A program made the translations under genes and the position numbers. Shown one piece after another: positions 1 through 12,206 of a stretch of 64,000 bases of DNA. Under the pieces are notes generated by a model, which saw only the letters and a list, made by a program, of their open reading frames with translations, did no database searches and was not told where the DNA came from. Position 1 is the first letter of the stretch. Each line of letters begins with the position of its first letter. The stretch comes from Populus alba (lineage: Eukaryota > Streptophyta > Magnoliopsida > Malpighiales > Salicaceae): assembly GCF_005239225.2 (NCBI RefSeq), contig NC_133298.1:248001-312000 (forward strand). Direction: 5' to 3'.

Positions 1-1
1 A

Positions 2-757
2 AGTGCGTCTAAGTCATTGTTTTTACTAAGCCTCGGGCCTGAAAGAAAAGTTAAGTGTTACAATGGGTATTTTGTCAATGGATATGTTTTCCATACTGAA
101 GAATACGGGCAAGGAAGAAAGACATACAACTGCGGTGTTTGTGTTAAAGGATCCACAAGTAGTGAGTTAGAAGTTGACTACTATGGTAGATTAGAAGAGG
201 TTGTCGAACTACAATATCATAGCGAGCAGAATACAGTGTTTTTATTCAAATGCTATTGGTATGACACGACGGACAGAGGAATCAGAGTTGATACGCACCA
301 TGGTCTGGTCGAAATCAACTCAAAAGCTAGACTCTGCAACATAAACGATGTCTTTGTTTTCGCAAAGCAATGTCAACAAGTTTATTACACATACACCCCT
401 TCATTTAGAAAGGATCGATTAAGAGTTGATTGGTTGTCCGTTTTAAAAACGAAACCACGGGGTCGTGTCGAGGTTGTTCAGGATGAGAACGAAGAAACAA
501 GTGTGCGGGATGAAGTCTTTTAAGTTAGTGAGTTGGTTGAACCATATCGAGTTGCTCCTTCGATTGAATTGGAAGAAAATTCAAATTTTCGTGTTTCCAA
601 TGATAGTCTTGTTGATGTTGACGTAGAGGAGTTGAACGTTGTTTTGAGCTCTAGCGGACAAGCAAATGTCGATGAAGAAGATGATATCCATATTGAAGAT
701 TGCGATGAAGGTGATGACTATTCAATTGATGACGAAGAAGAAGATAATTCTGACTAA
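2..757 (+). pseudogene. CACTA tnpD-like transposase, C-terminal end (DUF4216)
   Basis: The reading frame is open from the left window edge, so the 5' part of the gene is missing from view. The first part carries the conserved block YNGYFVNGYVFHT, then a tract with YYGRLEEVVEL and FLFKCYWYDT, typical of the DUF4216 domain at the C-terminus of plant CACTA transposases. One in-frame TAA at 521-523 interrupts it. The same frame continues through VSELVEPYRVAP into a strongly acidic tail rich in D and E that ends at 757, as in family members. The TAA could derive from CAA by a C-to-T change. Assignment to the family is firm; activity is unlikely. Confidence 0.8.
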
Positions 758-944
758 CTATCAAAACGAAGCCCATTGTAAAACCCTTTTCTTCATGTAA
801 TTTACATTATGGATGATATATTTTGAAACATGAAATATATATTTATTGTTTAAGCACTGCTGCTATTATTTTATGCGATGGACAGTTTATCATTAAATTT
901 TTTGCAGGAAGGTAAATAGAAAATACAAACACAACACCTCTTGT

Positions 945-1440
945 ACATTGAACAATCACCGACGTCCAAACCGACGGACAACAGTCCGTCGGCATCTCAC
1001 AGAGAGTTCGAAAATAATTACACCAAAATGCCACAATCACCGACGTCCATACCGACGACATTATCGATGTCTATACCGACAGCCAGTAGTCCGTTGACAT
1101 CTCACAGAGAGTTCGAAAATAATTACACCGAAATGCCACAATCACTGACGTCCATACCGACGACTTTATCGACGTCTATACCGACGGAATTGATCCGTTG
1201 GTAAGTTGTCGGTGGGCAAATTTTACTGACAAAAATACCGATGGAATGCGCGAATTCCAAAGGGTGTGAATTGAATGCACCTCTGACCGTGTCAGATTAC
1301 CGACGGGCCGCGAAAAATTTGGAGGGCAATTAAAAAATTCGGTGCGAAATTCAAAACTTACCGACGGATTGTTTACCTGTTACCGACAGATTTAAAAAAT
1401 TAATAATATTTTTTTAATATCCGTCGGTAAATCTGCCATA
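945..1440. repeat. Internal array of CACTA subterminal-type repeats
   Basis: This stretch between the two transposase genes repeats the CCGACG / CGTCGG core many times. It includes a roughly 100-bp tandem unit: GTTCGAAAATAATTACACC followed by ATGCCACAATCA occurs twice. The same motif forms the terminal array at 5395-5875. It is not coding; the short open frames here are shadows. It may be a transposase-binding or promoter region for the downstream gene, or a remnant of an older CACTA end. Confidence 0.65.
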
Positions 1441-1682
1441 TAACCTATAACTTCTAACGCCCGCCGCTTCCCCTCATTTTTTCTTCTCCTCCGTTTTTCT
1501 TCTCCTCCGCTGCCCTATAATTTTCAGTTTTTTGCTCTCAATCCTTCAAGGCTTTCACCTTGAATCTCTTGCAAGATTTGAATAAAAGTATGTGGTTTTT
1601 TCTATTTTATTTTATTTTCTTTTATTTAAGTTGTAGTTGTTTTTATTTTTGTTATTTTGTTGTTTTGGTGTATTTTTTTGTA

Positions 1683-2668
1683 ATGTAGATTAGGGGTGTT
1701 CACGGTCCGGTTCGGTCCGGTTTTAATCAAAAAATTCAACCGAACCGGAAAATAATATTTATGGTTAATATAACCTGAACCGAACTAAGAACCGGTTCAA
1801 ACCGAACCGGTTTTGTTCGGTTCGGATCGGTTTTCTAACATTAAAAATCAGAAAAACCGAAATGTTTTTGCTATGAGAGCATTATTTGTATAATTGCAAG
1901 AGGCGCGCATTACACACAAGAACTTGAGTGCGGCAATATTACAAAAGGCTTTTCAATCATCAAATGCGCAGAATCATGGCTTCCAATGAACTTTCATTTT
2001 CTGCAATTTTTCAACTAGTTTAGAGTAGGATCGGATGTCCCTTTTGTCCTCAACACCGTTTAGGACATTTTCCATTCTCAGATTCCACAGCGTCAGAGTC
2101 TTTGTGATTTGATGGTAGGAATAAATAGCAATCACTATTCACTGCAGCTTGCCTTGTTGAGGAAACATCAGCAGATGGAGAGTGAGGCAACAGTTTGGGT
2201 TCCGAGACAGGGACAACAAATGATGATGACTCATGGATCGAACTCGCTTTCTGTTAACATATGAGAGAGAAGAGCACAAAGAGGAGGGAGGGAGGGACGG
2301 GTGGGGTGGCTTGAAATGGGAGAAAGGGGAAGGGCAGGGGCAGGGGAAGCGGGGGGAAATAGAAGAGGGGCGGCTGGAAAAAGAGAGGGTAAATGGAGGG
2401 GGGGCTGGAAACGTAGGGTTATGATATTTAGGTTTAGAATGTTTCTTTTTATACCTTTATTTTAGATTTAATTAAACTGGTTCGGTTTGGTCCGGTTCAA
2501 TCGGTTTAAGCTTTTTTAAACCGGAACCGAACCGGACCGGGTGATTTTTCTTGTTTTTTAATCGGTTTATTCGGTTTTTTCTATCGGTTCGGTTTTTTTC
2601 GGTTATTTTTTTCCGGTTTTTTCGGTTTAATCGGTTGATCGGTTTTTTTGAACACCCCTAATGTAGAT
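1683..2668. mobile_element. hAT-like non-autonomous element with 8-bp TSD
   Basis: The element spans 1691-2660 (970 bp). Its ends are the inverted repeat TAGGGGTGTTCA / TGAACACCCCTA. The flanking 8-bp direct repeats ATGTAGAT lie at 1683-1690 and 2661-2668. An 8-bp duplication with TAGGGGTG ends is typical of hAT elements. The terminal 150-200 bp on each side are packed with CCGGTTCGG-type motifs in inverted orientation. The centre is purine-rich (about 2274-2410) and has no transposase. It is inserted inside the CACTA transposon, between its two genes. Confidence 0.85.
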
Positions 2669-3533
2669 AAAGTTTTGAATTGGACATATTATTAAGGTAT
2701 GTATATTTCGTTCCTTTTCTTGATATAGGTTTTTTTTTTTTTTTAATTTTTTGATTATTTTTTATTGTTGTGTTGTTATAATTGGTATTAGTTAATTTAT
2801 TGGATATTTGTTGTTAAAGTTGAATTTAACTTAGAATTACTAATTGACTATGTTAGAATAATTAGTAATTTTACTCTATTATTGCATGATTTGTATTTAA
2901 TTATTTCCATTGATTTTAATTGTTAGTCTATATATTTTTTTTAATTTATTGAATATAATTTATTGTTGTATTGCCATATATAATTATTGATTAATTTGTT
3001 GAATTAATATTGTTAATGTTGAATTTACCTTAGAATTAGTAATTGCATTTGTTGGAATAATTAGTAATTGCATATGTTTTTAATTGTTAGTTTATATTTT
3101 TTAAAAATTTATTGAATATATTTTATTGTTGTATTGCCATAATGAATATTTAATAATTTGTTGAATTAATATTGTTAGTGTTTAATTTATCTTAGATTTA
3201 GTAATTGAATATGTTGGAAGAATTATTAATTTTACTCTAACTTGATGATTTGTGTTTAATTGTTTCTATTTATTTTGAATTTATAGTTTTGTTGTATTAA
3301 CATAATTATTGAATAATTTGTTGAATTGTAATTGTTAATGTAGAATTTACCTTAGGATTAGTAATTGAATATGTTGGAATAATTAGTATAGATTGGGTCA
3401 ATTGGTTGTGGCTATTGTTAATATTTGCAGGTTTGTGGATTTGGGTAGTATCCAAGTATAGGGGAGGTGCTGCCGAAATTTTTTTAACATTTCAATTGAA
3501 TTATATAATTATTGATATAAAATTGGTTAGATA
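2669..3533. other. AT-rich CACTA spacer, probable leader/intron
   Basis: Very AT-rich DNA between the hAT insertion and the second CACTA gene. A block with TTAGAATTAGTAATTG, ATGTTGGAATAATTAG and ATTTATTGAATATA recurs three to four times in degenerate form. I see no coding potential. It probably belongs to the 5' untranslated or intronic part of the second transposase gene. Confidence 0.4.
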
Positions 3534-5190
3534 ATGCAGAGAATGAAAACCAGAGCTTCACGTACGGTCGCATCTAGTTCGTCTAGCAGCGATGAAGACA
3601 TTTCCTTAGGTGCCTCTCAAGAAGAGGCACCTACATCACTTGCGCCGCCAGCTGATGCTACCTCTTCCAGCAATGTTTCACATCGCAGAAGCGAGGGTGC
3701 CTTCACAGCGGAATCGATGGACCCACAAGTACGAGGTATAATGGAAGGACGATCTTTCAATGTAAGTTTGTTAAGGTTTTAATTTTTTTTTTTTAAACAA
3801 ATTTATGAAGTCACTATTTAATTAATTTCAATTCTTTTCAGGTTCACAAACATTGAGGCCGCCCGAGTAATATCATCGGCGTTTAAAGCGTCGATGGAGA
3901 TTCCATTGTTTCAATGGAGTCAGATATCAAATCAATGCATGGTTTTCCAGATTTGAGGTTCGTGTTAATATATAATTTTCAGCTTATTTCTAATAAATTC
4001 TTAATATAATTGTAAATAAATTATTAACATTTTTAAAAATTATTTTTTATACACAGAATCGATTCTGCTGGAACGAAGAACATAACAATGTTGTGAGGAG
4101 GGTGTGGGAAAATCACGCGGCAACTAGGTAACGTTGAAAACAATACAACTTTTTTTTACAAAAAAATTTATGTTTCGAAATGTAATTTTTGATTGCGTTA
4201 AGTAGGTTGCGTGATTTTTGGTACGAAGCCCAAAAAAAAGCAAAAAAAACTGTGAGGGATAGGGGGTTCCAAGGCTGGAACGATGTTGCAGTTTGGAGGG
4301 ATTTCAAACCGATATACATCCCGGAGGATATATGGCTGCACTATCTTGAGCACGTGACGTCTGAGCGGTTCACACGACACTCACAGTCCGGTGCTGGCAA
4401 CCGGAATCGGCCAATTCATGGCTCGGTGACAACGCACACCGGCGACTTCGTTCCGTTTGCTGCACATGCGAAACGGATGGTAAGATTAATTTAAATAAAA
4501 TATATCGTTCAATTAATTTGTTGTTAATAAATTTTTTTCATTGTAGGCTACGTCTCTTGGACGTGAGCCGAGCCCTATGGAGCTGTTTGTGGAGACGCAC
4601 GTGCGGAGTCAAGACCGTCAAAAGGGGGTGGAACAGTTCGTTGACAGCCGCGCTCAACATTTTGTGGTATGCTTATTCATCCATTTTATTTTGTAAGTTA
4701 TTATTATGTTTATTGAATTGAATATGATGATTACTTTTTTTATTTTCAGGAGACCTATAATAATCGGTTGAGGGAGACATACGGGGATGATCCTTCGACC
4801 CATCTGGAATTCGATCCGGATTTGTGGATGGAGGCTGGATCGTCAGGTGGACCTGATAAGAATCGAGTTTACGGGCTCTCCAACACTAGGGCCGACAACT
4901 TGCGGACGACCCGTACTGCTTCAACCGTCGAGAGCTCCCAATCAGTATCGAGCTCCCAATCTAAGGAGTTCGTGGCCTTGCAGCAAAGGTGAGACCACCT
5001 ATTAGAGGCGTACACACAACTCAAAAAACAATACACAGCAGAATCTGCACAACAAAGAGCGACCTATGAAGAGCTTCGTCAAATGGTCATAAACATGTCA
5101 AAAGGTGGAACATGTGCACCCAATCTAAGTTGGCCGCATAACAGCCAGCCTCCTCCTCCTCTTGATCCTCCTGATCCTCCTTTATATTAA
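3534..5190 (+). pseudogene. CACTA second transposase gene (Ptta/En/Spm type), spliced
   Basis: Exons can be followed from GT/AG junctions and frame. Exon 1 is 3534-3761 (Ser-rich N-terminus). A poorly resolved exon 2 starts near 3842. Exon 3 is 4057-4127 (WNEEHNNVVRRVWENHAATR), exon 4 is 4203-4479 (RLRDFWYEAQKKAK to FAAHAKRM), exon 5 is 4547-4666 (SLGREPSPMELFVETH) and exon 6 is 4750-5190. The SPMELFVETH and YGDDPS motifs and the downstream Gln-rich coiled segment fit the plant transposase family PF03004. Exon 6 has an in-frame TGA at 4990-4992, after which the frame stays open to a Pro-rich tail ending in TAA at 5188-5190. The product would be the accessory DNA-binding transposase. I could not reconcile exon 2 with an open frame. 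Confidence 0.7.
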
Positions 5191-5394
5191 TTTTTGATAA
5201 ACATTATTTACATTTAAAATTTCATTTAATGTTTTTTTGAAACATTTCATTTTGTAATGAATATTATTTATCTTTCATTTTTTGTTTTTGATGCTTAATA
5301 TAAATTTTATTTGCATAATTGGTTTTTATTACCATTAATTTTATATCATTTTATATTATGTATTCTAAATAATTAAAAAAAATTACAAAGGGAT

Positions 5395-5888
5395 TTACCG
5401 ACGGAATATATCCGTCGGCATTAGACAGTAGCCGCGACCATCACCGACAAATTTCCAGACGGATAAATTCGGTCGGTGTTTTCATGACTCACCAACAGAT
5501 TTACCGACGGATTAATTTCGTCGGTATTATAACTTACCGACGAATTTACAGATGGTATATTCTGTTGGTATTTCAACAGTTCACCGACTACGTTACCGAC
5601 GGAAAGTAACCGTCGGTGAATTGTGATATCACCGATGGAATAACAATCCGTCGGTATTATTGAAGCGGGAAATTATTTTTTTGGCGCGCATATTCCGTCT
5701 GTAAAAGCGTCAGTAAATGGGTTTTTTTTTTGCCAACCAATATAGCGATGGAATGGGGAATCACCGACGAAAGGTAAGCCGACGGACATATTCCGTCGGT
5801 AAGTTAGTTGGTAAATATTTTACCGACGTACTATCAATCACAGACCGACGAAATATTTTCGTCGGTAAAACTATGAATTTTTGTTGTG
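5395..5888. repeat. CACTA 3' subterminal repeat array and terminus
   Basis: More than a dozen copies of ACCGACGGA and its reverse complement, often as face-to-face pairs around a 5-10 bp spacer, lead to the TTTTTGTTGTG end at 5888. Such arrays are the binding sites of the accessory transposase in En/Spm-type elements. Confidence 0.75.
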
Positions 5889-6460
5889 AGTACTTTCTAC
5901 TTCATTAATTAACGCACATGAACAATAGGATACGATTATATAATATTACAACAAAGACTTCAGAAAAGCTATATATAGCTTGATATTGAAGTAGCTGCAA
6001 TTTTGGAACAAGTATTTTAGCTTTACTTGGAGGTCGAGCAAATTTTGTCGTCTAAAGCTGATCAATGGTCGTTTTGAAACATAAATGCATATATTGTCGA
6101 CCTCTAACATACAAAAACATAATTACAAAGCTGCCGTTGGTTTTATCTCCTCTTCTCTGCCGACTTCCTTCTATCAACTCTAACTCGCATGAAAAACTCA
6201 CTTACAGTCATTTGAAGAATTTAACGACTCATTTCGTTAATTTTGCCATATAATAAGTTTCACGAAAAAGAAGAAATAATATATTATTCTATAAGTAATT
6301 ATCAATACTTTCTTCATTAAAAATGGTTTTTTTTTTTCACTTTCACTATCTTCCTTGAATGTGTCTTACTAGCTAGTCATGACATAGTAGTATAGCATTA
6401 ATAGTTACTTTCCAAATTCTATAAAATTTTCTCACCATTAAAGCCTACATAGTAGTATAG

Positions 6461-6462
<2 letters not shown>

Positions 6463-6502
<40 letters not shown>
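6463..6502. repeat. (AT)n microsatellite
   Basis: About 20 uninterrupted AT dinucleotides. The paralogous position near 43610 has only a short A/T tract, so the locus expanded after duplication. Confidence 0.9.
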
Positions 6503-6510
<8 letters not shown>

Positions 6511-8387
6511 TAGCAGTATAACAAACGTAACCCACATATGGTTGGTGTTGGGAAATAATCAAGGCACCCAATTATATCCATAAATATTTTTAAGAGCTTC
6601 AGCTGTGATTTTATATTAATTTTAACACACGATTTTGATAAAAGTTTTTTAAGCTTAAGATTTACATATGAGAACCATCGTATGCTAATTTTCTTTATTC
6701 ACTTATTTATTTAGAAGAATGGAACTCATGACCGATTATTATATTATGTAAAATAATTATTTTAATTCTAAAATTTAAATAATTAAGTGAGGCTTCAATA
6801 ATTATTTTATATAAATATTATAACCTGTTTGTCCCTTAATAACTACATTGGCTATGTGCACTGTTGCTTTAGGTTCCGTTGAAGAACTTTTTAAACAAAA
6901 ATTTCATTGGACCATTTCTTATTTCTTCCTTACTCATTTGCTGTTATGTAAAAATATAAACAAAAATACCAATGCTTCGTTACTCATTTGCTGTTACGGA
7001 AATTTTTTTTTTTAAAAAAAAATCAATTCCAAGGGTGTGTTTGGAGTATTAAAATTGCATGCACATGTTAAATAATAATATAAAATAATTAATTAAATTT
7101 TAATTAACAATTTAAATTTGAGTTGAGATGATTTTTTAATATAACATATATTAGATTTTTAATAATAAAGTGAATGAATAATAGTTTAAATTTAATAATT
7201 TAAATTTTTAATTGAGATAATTTTTTAATGTTTTGTACATAATGATTGTCTTATTTTCATAATTATTTTACTAATGCTATTTGCATTGAATAGGGAATCA
7301 AAACAAACTTGCTTGCATTTTGTTCTTCTTATATTTTCAATCAAGGCGCTTTTTACTTTTCTCCGACAAATTTTGACTAAAAAAGGGCAAAATCTAACTA
7401 AATTCTGACCATTCTTATTAAGCACAAAAATAAAAGAGCACGTCTACATGGGCTTTCTCTTTGTTGCACTCTTTATATAACAAAGCATGCTTTGCCTATT
7501 TTTATCTCTCACGTGCATTTCTCGTTCAAGCATGGAAAACTAAAATCAGGATAAGCTCTTGTTATTTTTTCCTCTCACTTTATCTATACTTACTATACAA
7601 TTGCTAAATTATTGTCCTACACCCTTTCTATATACCAGGTGAAGTTTTAGAAATAATTTTATATTACTAAGTCTTATAAATTACTACTACTTTATATTTA
7701 CCTTTTCTAATTTAATTATAAAAAAATAAAGGTATCGAGACTCAAACTGATAATTATTTTACTATTGAAATTATCAATTAATATTATGTTAAAGGATCAT
7801 TTTAATTTTAAAAAATTAAAATATTAGGTAAGATCTAAAAAATCATTTCATGTTACTTTTTAACATTATTTCATAATTTAGGTCTGACCAATTCCATACA
7901 AAATTCAAGTACATATGCTAATATCAAATGTATGATCGATCTTTAAGTTTTAGGAGTGAGTGTTATTTAAATTATTATTTTTCTCGAGTACTAATTATGA
8001 ACTTTAACTTTATTAGAAAGTATAATTAATTAAAGAACCAAAAGCATCTAACCTTGATTTCCACATGCATAGTTAAGCTACATACGATTCTTCTTTCCTA
8101 ACTGCTACAACCAATTTGGAACATTATGGTGAACATCTCTATGAAAAAATAAAATAAATAAAATCACACGGAGTTAAATATATATAGTGGAGAACATGGT
8201 TGTGATCCTTGGTTGTGGAGATGGCCTTCAAGAGAAAGAACTGGTTTGCTAGCGATACCATTTCTGCTTATTGGTTGATATATCATCCCAGGGTTGTTAT
8301 GTATATTATTGATGAAGATTATAGAATAATAATTATTAAGAAATCCCAAGTAATTGTACGCAGTTCAAAAATGTAGATAAGTTTTAA

Positions 8388-8388
<1 letters not shown>

Positions 8389-8447
<59 letters not shown>
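8389..8447. repeat. (AT)n microsatellite
   Basis: About 29 AT dinucleotides at the place where the paralog at 25705 has only AATATATG. Confidence 0.9.
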
Positions 8448-8450
<3 letters not shown>

Positions 8451-10783
8451 TCAAAATTTGCAGACAGCAATTATACTATTAACATGTGAAATGCCTTTAG
8501 CAGCGATAAAGATTTGGATTGTTCCATGCTCAATGTGCAAGAAAATTAAAGAACATCGAACAAGCTTTTGTTTCCCCAGTCTTTAGTGTGAGAAAAAGAA
8601 TAGAAGTCGAGCCCTACCAGGCTGCATCATATGTTTTCATTCGTTTTCTTTTTGTGCTAAATAAGCTCGGACAGAATGTTTTTTTTTTTTTTTAAAGGCC
8701 TGGGAAGAAATTTTGGTTCTTTTGGAATCAACATATTAAAGTAAATGCTTATTCTATTATCTAAATCAATTGATTATTATAAAAATAAAAGTAAAAGCTT
8801 ATTGGTTTTTGTTTTTGTTATTTGTTAACTTGAATAAAATCCCAGTTTTTGACCTACATGGAATCCGTTCCCAATTGTTCAAGAAAATGTTTTGGCATAA
8901 CCTATAACACAATAACACATTGTAAGAAACTAACTATTTTTTTTGATATATTATAATGTATGATGTTTTTTAAGAAAGTTTTTTACTTGAAAATATATAT
9001 AAAGATTTTTTTTATTTCTAATATCAATATGTTGAAACTATCTAAAAACACAAAAAAAAAAATCAATTTAATTTTTTTTTTTACCTACACCCTACGTGGT
9101 TTTCTTATATTACATAGAAGGTTTAGGGTTCCATCCACGATTTGAACATGGAGAGTCGAATTGTTTAGCCCCAAAAATTTGAGAGCACAATAGTTAATGG
9201 ACTCTGCTTATGGCGGTCACCGACTCCTTATTTGGATTGTGGCGTTAACTAATCAAGTCAAAACATCCCTTTTTATGTCCAGCTAACTAATAGCCACTAA
9301 CCCTCTTATTGCTAACTATCCCAAGAATATAAAATAAAATTACATTCTATAAAATGAATAATGATGATCGATTAAACAAGAAACTAATTTTCCTAATTCC
9401 TATAAGGAAAGGAAAGTGCTTAGCATAATTAGAAGAATTCATCAACATAATTGTCGCACCTCAAAAAAAATCCGTGTGGAGTTCGATGGCGATTTTTCGT
9501 TTTGTTTTACTGATTTGGTTCTTTGGAGTCGCCACCTAGTATTTTGGTCACTAGGAACCCTAACTGGTCTCAGAGATCGGGTACGGGGACTGGTTGCGTA
9601 AAGGGAAGGTATTAGCACCCCAAATACGCCCTACCTAAGGTAAGCTGCATTGTTTTATTGTCTGATAAAATCTAAGGTATTTTCGTGTTTTCCTAGTTGT
9701 TGGTATGGTTCAAGAAAAGTCCTCCTCGGTAACGAGATCCTTATCTTAATGGGTAATTCTGACGTTAACAAAAGAATTTAATATTCAGAATACGTCTTAT
9801 GTATAAGATCGTAACCCCAAATACTAAAAGAAAACACAATAATTTTTTTAGAATTTTTGAAATATTGGCCTAGTTCTCATGGCTTGAATAAACTGGTTAT
9901 TAAAGCCAAAATGCATGCTAATATATATATATATATTGTTTTGAAATTTCCTTTTGTTATGTGAAAATACGATGTTATAATATTTATATATATATATTGG
10001 GAGAGACTAGGCCGTATGCATGAAAACAAAACATTTTTTAATAAATATTTTTTTTTATGAAAACCGGGTATTTTAATACCGGATTTGTATCTTTACAGTA
10101 TAAAAATACAAACCGGTATTGATCAAAATACAGTAACAAAATTGTGGAAAATCATATATTTTTTTGAAAGTTTTTTTTTTTTGGAATTTAAAATTTTTTA
10201 TTAGACCGGACCCGGCCCAAAAAGGGGACTGGGCCGAAATTAGCCCGAAATAAAACAAGCCTACTTTCTACAGGGCTGGACTCAGTCCAGCCACCTGGGG
10301 TTGGCTGATATTCCAGCCCGAAATGAACATGGACTGGTTACTGTGTACATGCACAATAACCAGTTAATTAATTAGGTGGTTACTGTGCACCTGCACAGTA
10401 ACCTGTTAATTAATTAGACCTGCATAGTAATCGGGGAATTAATTAGCTAGTTACTGTGCCCCTGCATAGTAACCAGCTAATTAATTTCTTACTTGCAAAA
10501 TGTGCACAGTGCACGTTCTGCATGTAAGAAGACGAATACGGGATAAAGGGGAAGAGTTACCTGCGACGATGAGCTTGGGTAGAGGAGCTGACAGTGGTGC
10601 TGGTGGCGGTTTTGCTGGCGGTTGCTGACCGAAGGTTGGCTCTTCCTCTTCTCTGCTGCTTCTGTGTTCTTCTCTGCTTCTGTTTCAAGCTTCCCTGCCT
10701 TCTTCTCTTTGGTTGCCTTTGCTCCTTCTGTCAACCAAGCTCTCCTATCCCTGCAGCAGCTTCGTGGAGATGCTGGTGGTGGC

Positions 10784-11241
10784 TGTAGGGAATTCCGACC
10801 GGTGATGTACTGATATTTGCTCTCGGGAGGGCAAGCACACTGACACAATATTTAACATGGTTCGGCAAACCGCCTACATCCACGGGAGAAGTCATTTGAT
10901 TATATAGGGAGAGAACAAGATTTACAACAATAGAGGAGGAGGAATCATCTCCTCTTTGGCAACTCTCAACCTCACTCTATTTCTCTCTTCTTAGTGCTGC
11001 AATGGCAGCTACTGCTGGCTGCCTTGGCAGCCCACTCTCTCCTATCATTTCTCACATCTTTCTTTCTCTCAATTCTCTCATTTTGCTCTATACACTTAGT
11101 GCCTATTTATAGGCAGGAATGGTGGCTTCTCTTCTTCATTTTCCAGCAGCTGCACATGGGAGTAGGTGGCTGCCATCTTCTTCAACAAAGGCTGCTGATT
11201 AAAGTCAATGTTAGGCACATTAAATGGCAACACACCTAACA
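10784..11241 (-). repeat. 3' LTR of non-autonomous element copy 1
   Basis: The 458-bp LTR starts TGTAGGG and ends CTAACA (plus strand). A TATA box sits inside the palindrome TGCCTATTTATAGGCA at 11100-11115. Confidence 0.88.
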
Positions 11242-12206
11242 ATCACCCCCTTTGACATTTATATAGGCAATTGTCCTCTTGCTTCTTCAGCACAATCTTG
11301 CATCCTGCAACTCTTCCAAGCTTACCATTCCGAGAGCATCTGCGGCTAAGTTTACAGGTACTCGCCAAACCTTTCAATCACCAGAGTCAACCAAGCACCC
11401 CTTTGCTCACTCCAAAGGATCACTTCAACCAGATGGTTTGTCACATCTCATCTGAAGAGTGTTTAATGTTTGTCTCTGGAACAACATTCCCCTTCAAGCA
11501 TATCAACCATGCTTGGCCCGGAATGATTTATTAAGCCTTACATCAAGGCTTACAACACCCCCTCAAAGTGATATTCCCAAGTGCGATAGTCATTAAGTAT
11601 TTTAATGTGATCACAGGCTCACCACTCTTCCAAGAGTCTACTCATCCAGGAGTTGCGTCTGCCCTCTGTTCCACCTTAGGAACCACGCCTTACTTCTCCA
11701 TGAGTCTCTCACTCTTAGTCTCAAGAGTTCGGGTAGTTATCCACCTTTACTTATGGGGGCAGCCCATTATAGGTTGATCCATATCAATCTTCATACTCTG
11801 AGTATTACAATGCCATCTCCGAGCTCACCACCTTGACAAGAGTCAACTTGTTCCCGGAACCTGCGCATGCCCTCTGCTCATTCATAGCAGTCGCGTCTTA
11901 ATGCTCCACAAGTCACCCACTTATTGTTCAAGGCAAATGTCTTCTAGCTCATTGATCTTTAGCATGAGGGCAATATCCATGAAAGTCAATCCTGCATTTG
12001 TCTTCATACTCATCATAGCCACTTCATTGGCTATACACTTGTCCACTCATATCTAGCCATCACATCGGCTCTGGGGCGTTCTGAATTAGGGCTTCTGGCC
12101 CCCACACCTTCTCCTCAGGTGTCTCCGCTCGTCGTCATGTGGCGGTCTAAATCTGGGGCTCCTATCATGGCCCACACACCTTCTTCTGAGGTGTCTCCGC
12201 TCATCG

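Larger units (their letters stand above)
1..5888 (+). mobile_element. CACTA (En/Spm) DNA transposon, 3' part
   Basis: The left end lies outside the window. The part seen holds the end of a tnpD-like transposase (DUF4216-type), a second spliced gene of the plant Ptta/En/Spm transposase type, and a dense array of ACCGACGGA / TCCGTCGGT subterminal repeats from about 5395 to 5875. The element appears to end at 5888 with TTTTTGTTGTG, whose reverse complement starts CACAACAAAA. This is a slightly altered CACTA-type terminus. Paralogous empty sites at about 38365-38380 and 46530-46545 read ACAGTACTTTT. This suggests the flank resumes at 5889 with AGT as the 3-bp target duplication, although the left copy cannot be seen. 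Both genes carry nonsense codons, so this copy is probably not autonomous. Confidence 0.8.
5889..9446. repeat. AT-rich relic of the DUF247 duplication unit, no gene
   Basis: No gene is supported. The DNA is a paralog of other parts of the window. 5900-6240 matches 38385-38570 and, after the copia insertion, 43350-43410. 6300-7430 matches 43440-44900. 8320-8700 matches 25620-25960, 37550-37720 and 45740-45800. At about 6020 it keeps the TTAGCTTTACTTGGAGGTCGAG block also seen upstream of DUF247 genes. (AT)n runs lie at 6463-6502 and 8389-8447. The stretch 8730-9446 shows no recognisable feature. Confidence 0.6.

Noticed and set aside
2233..2424. A 63-codon Gly/Glu-rich frame inside the hAT-like element
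   Set aside because: It is translated from a purine-rich low-complexity tract and has no transposase or other motif.
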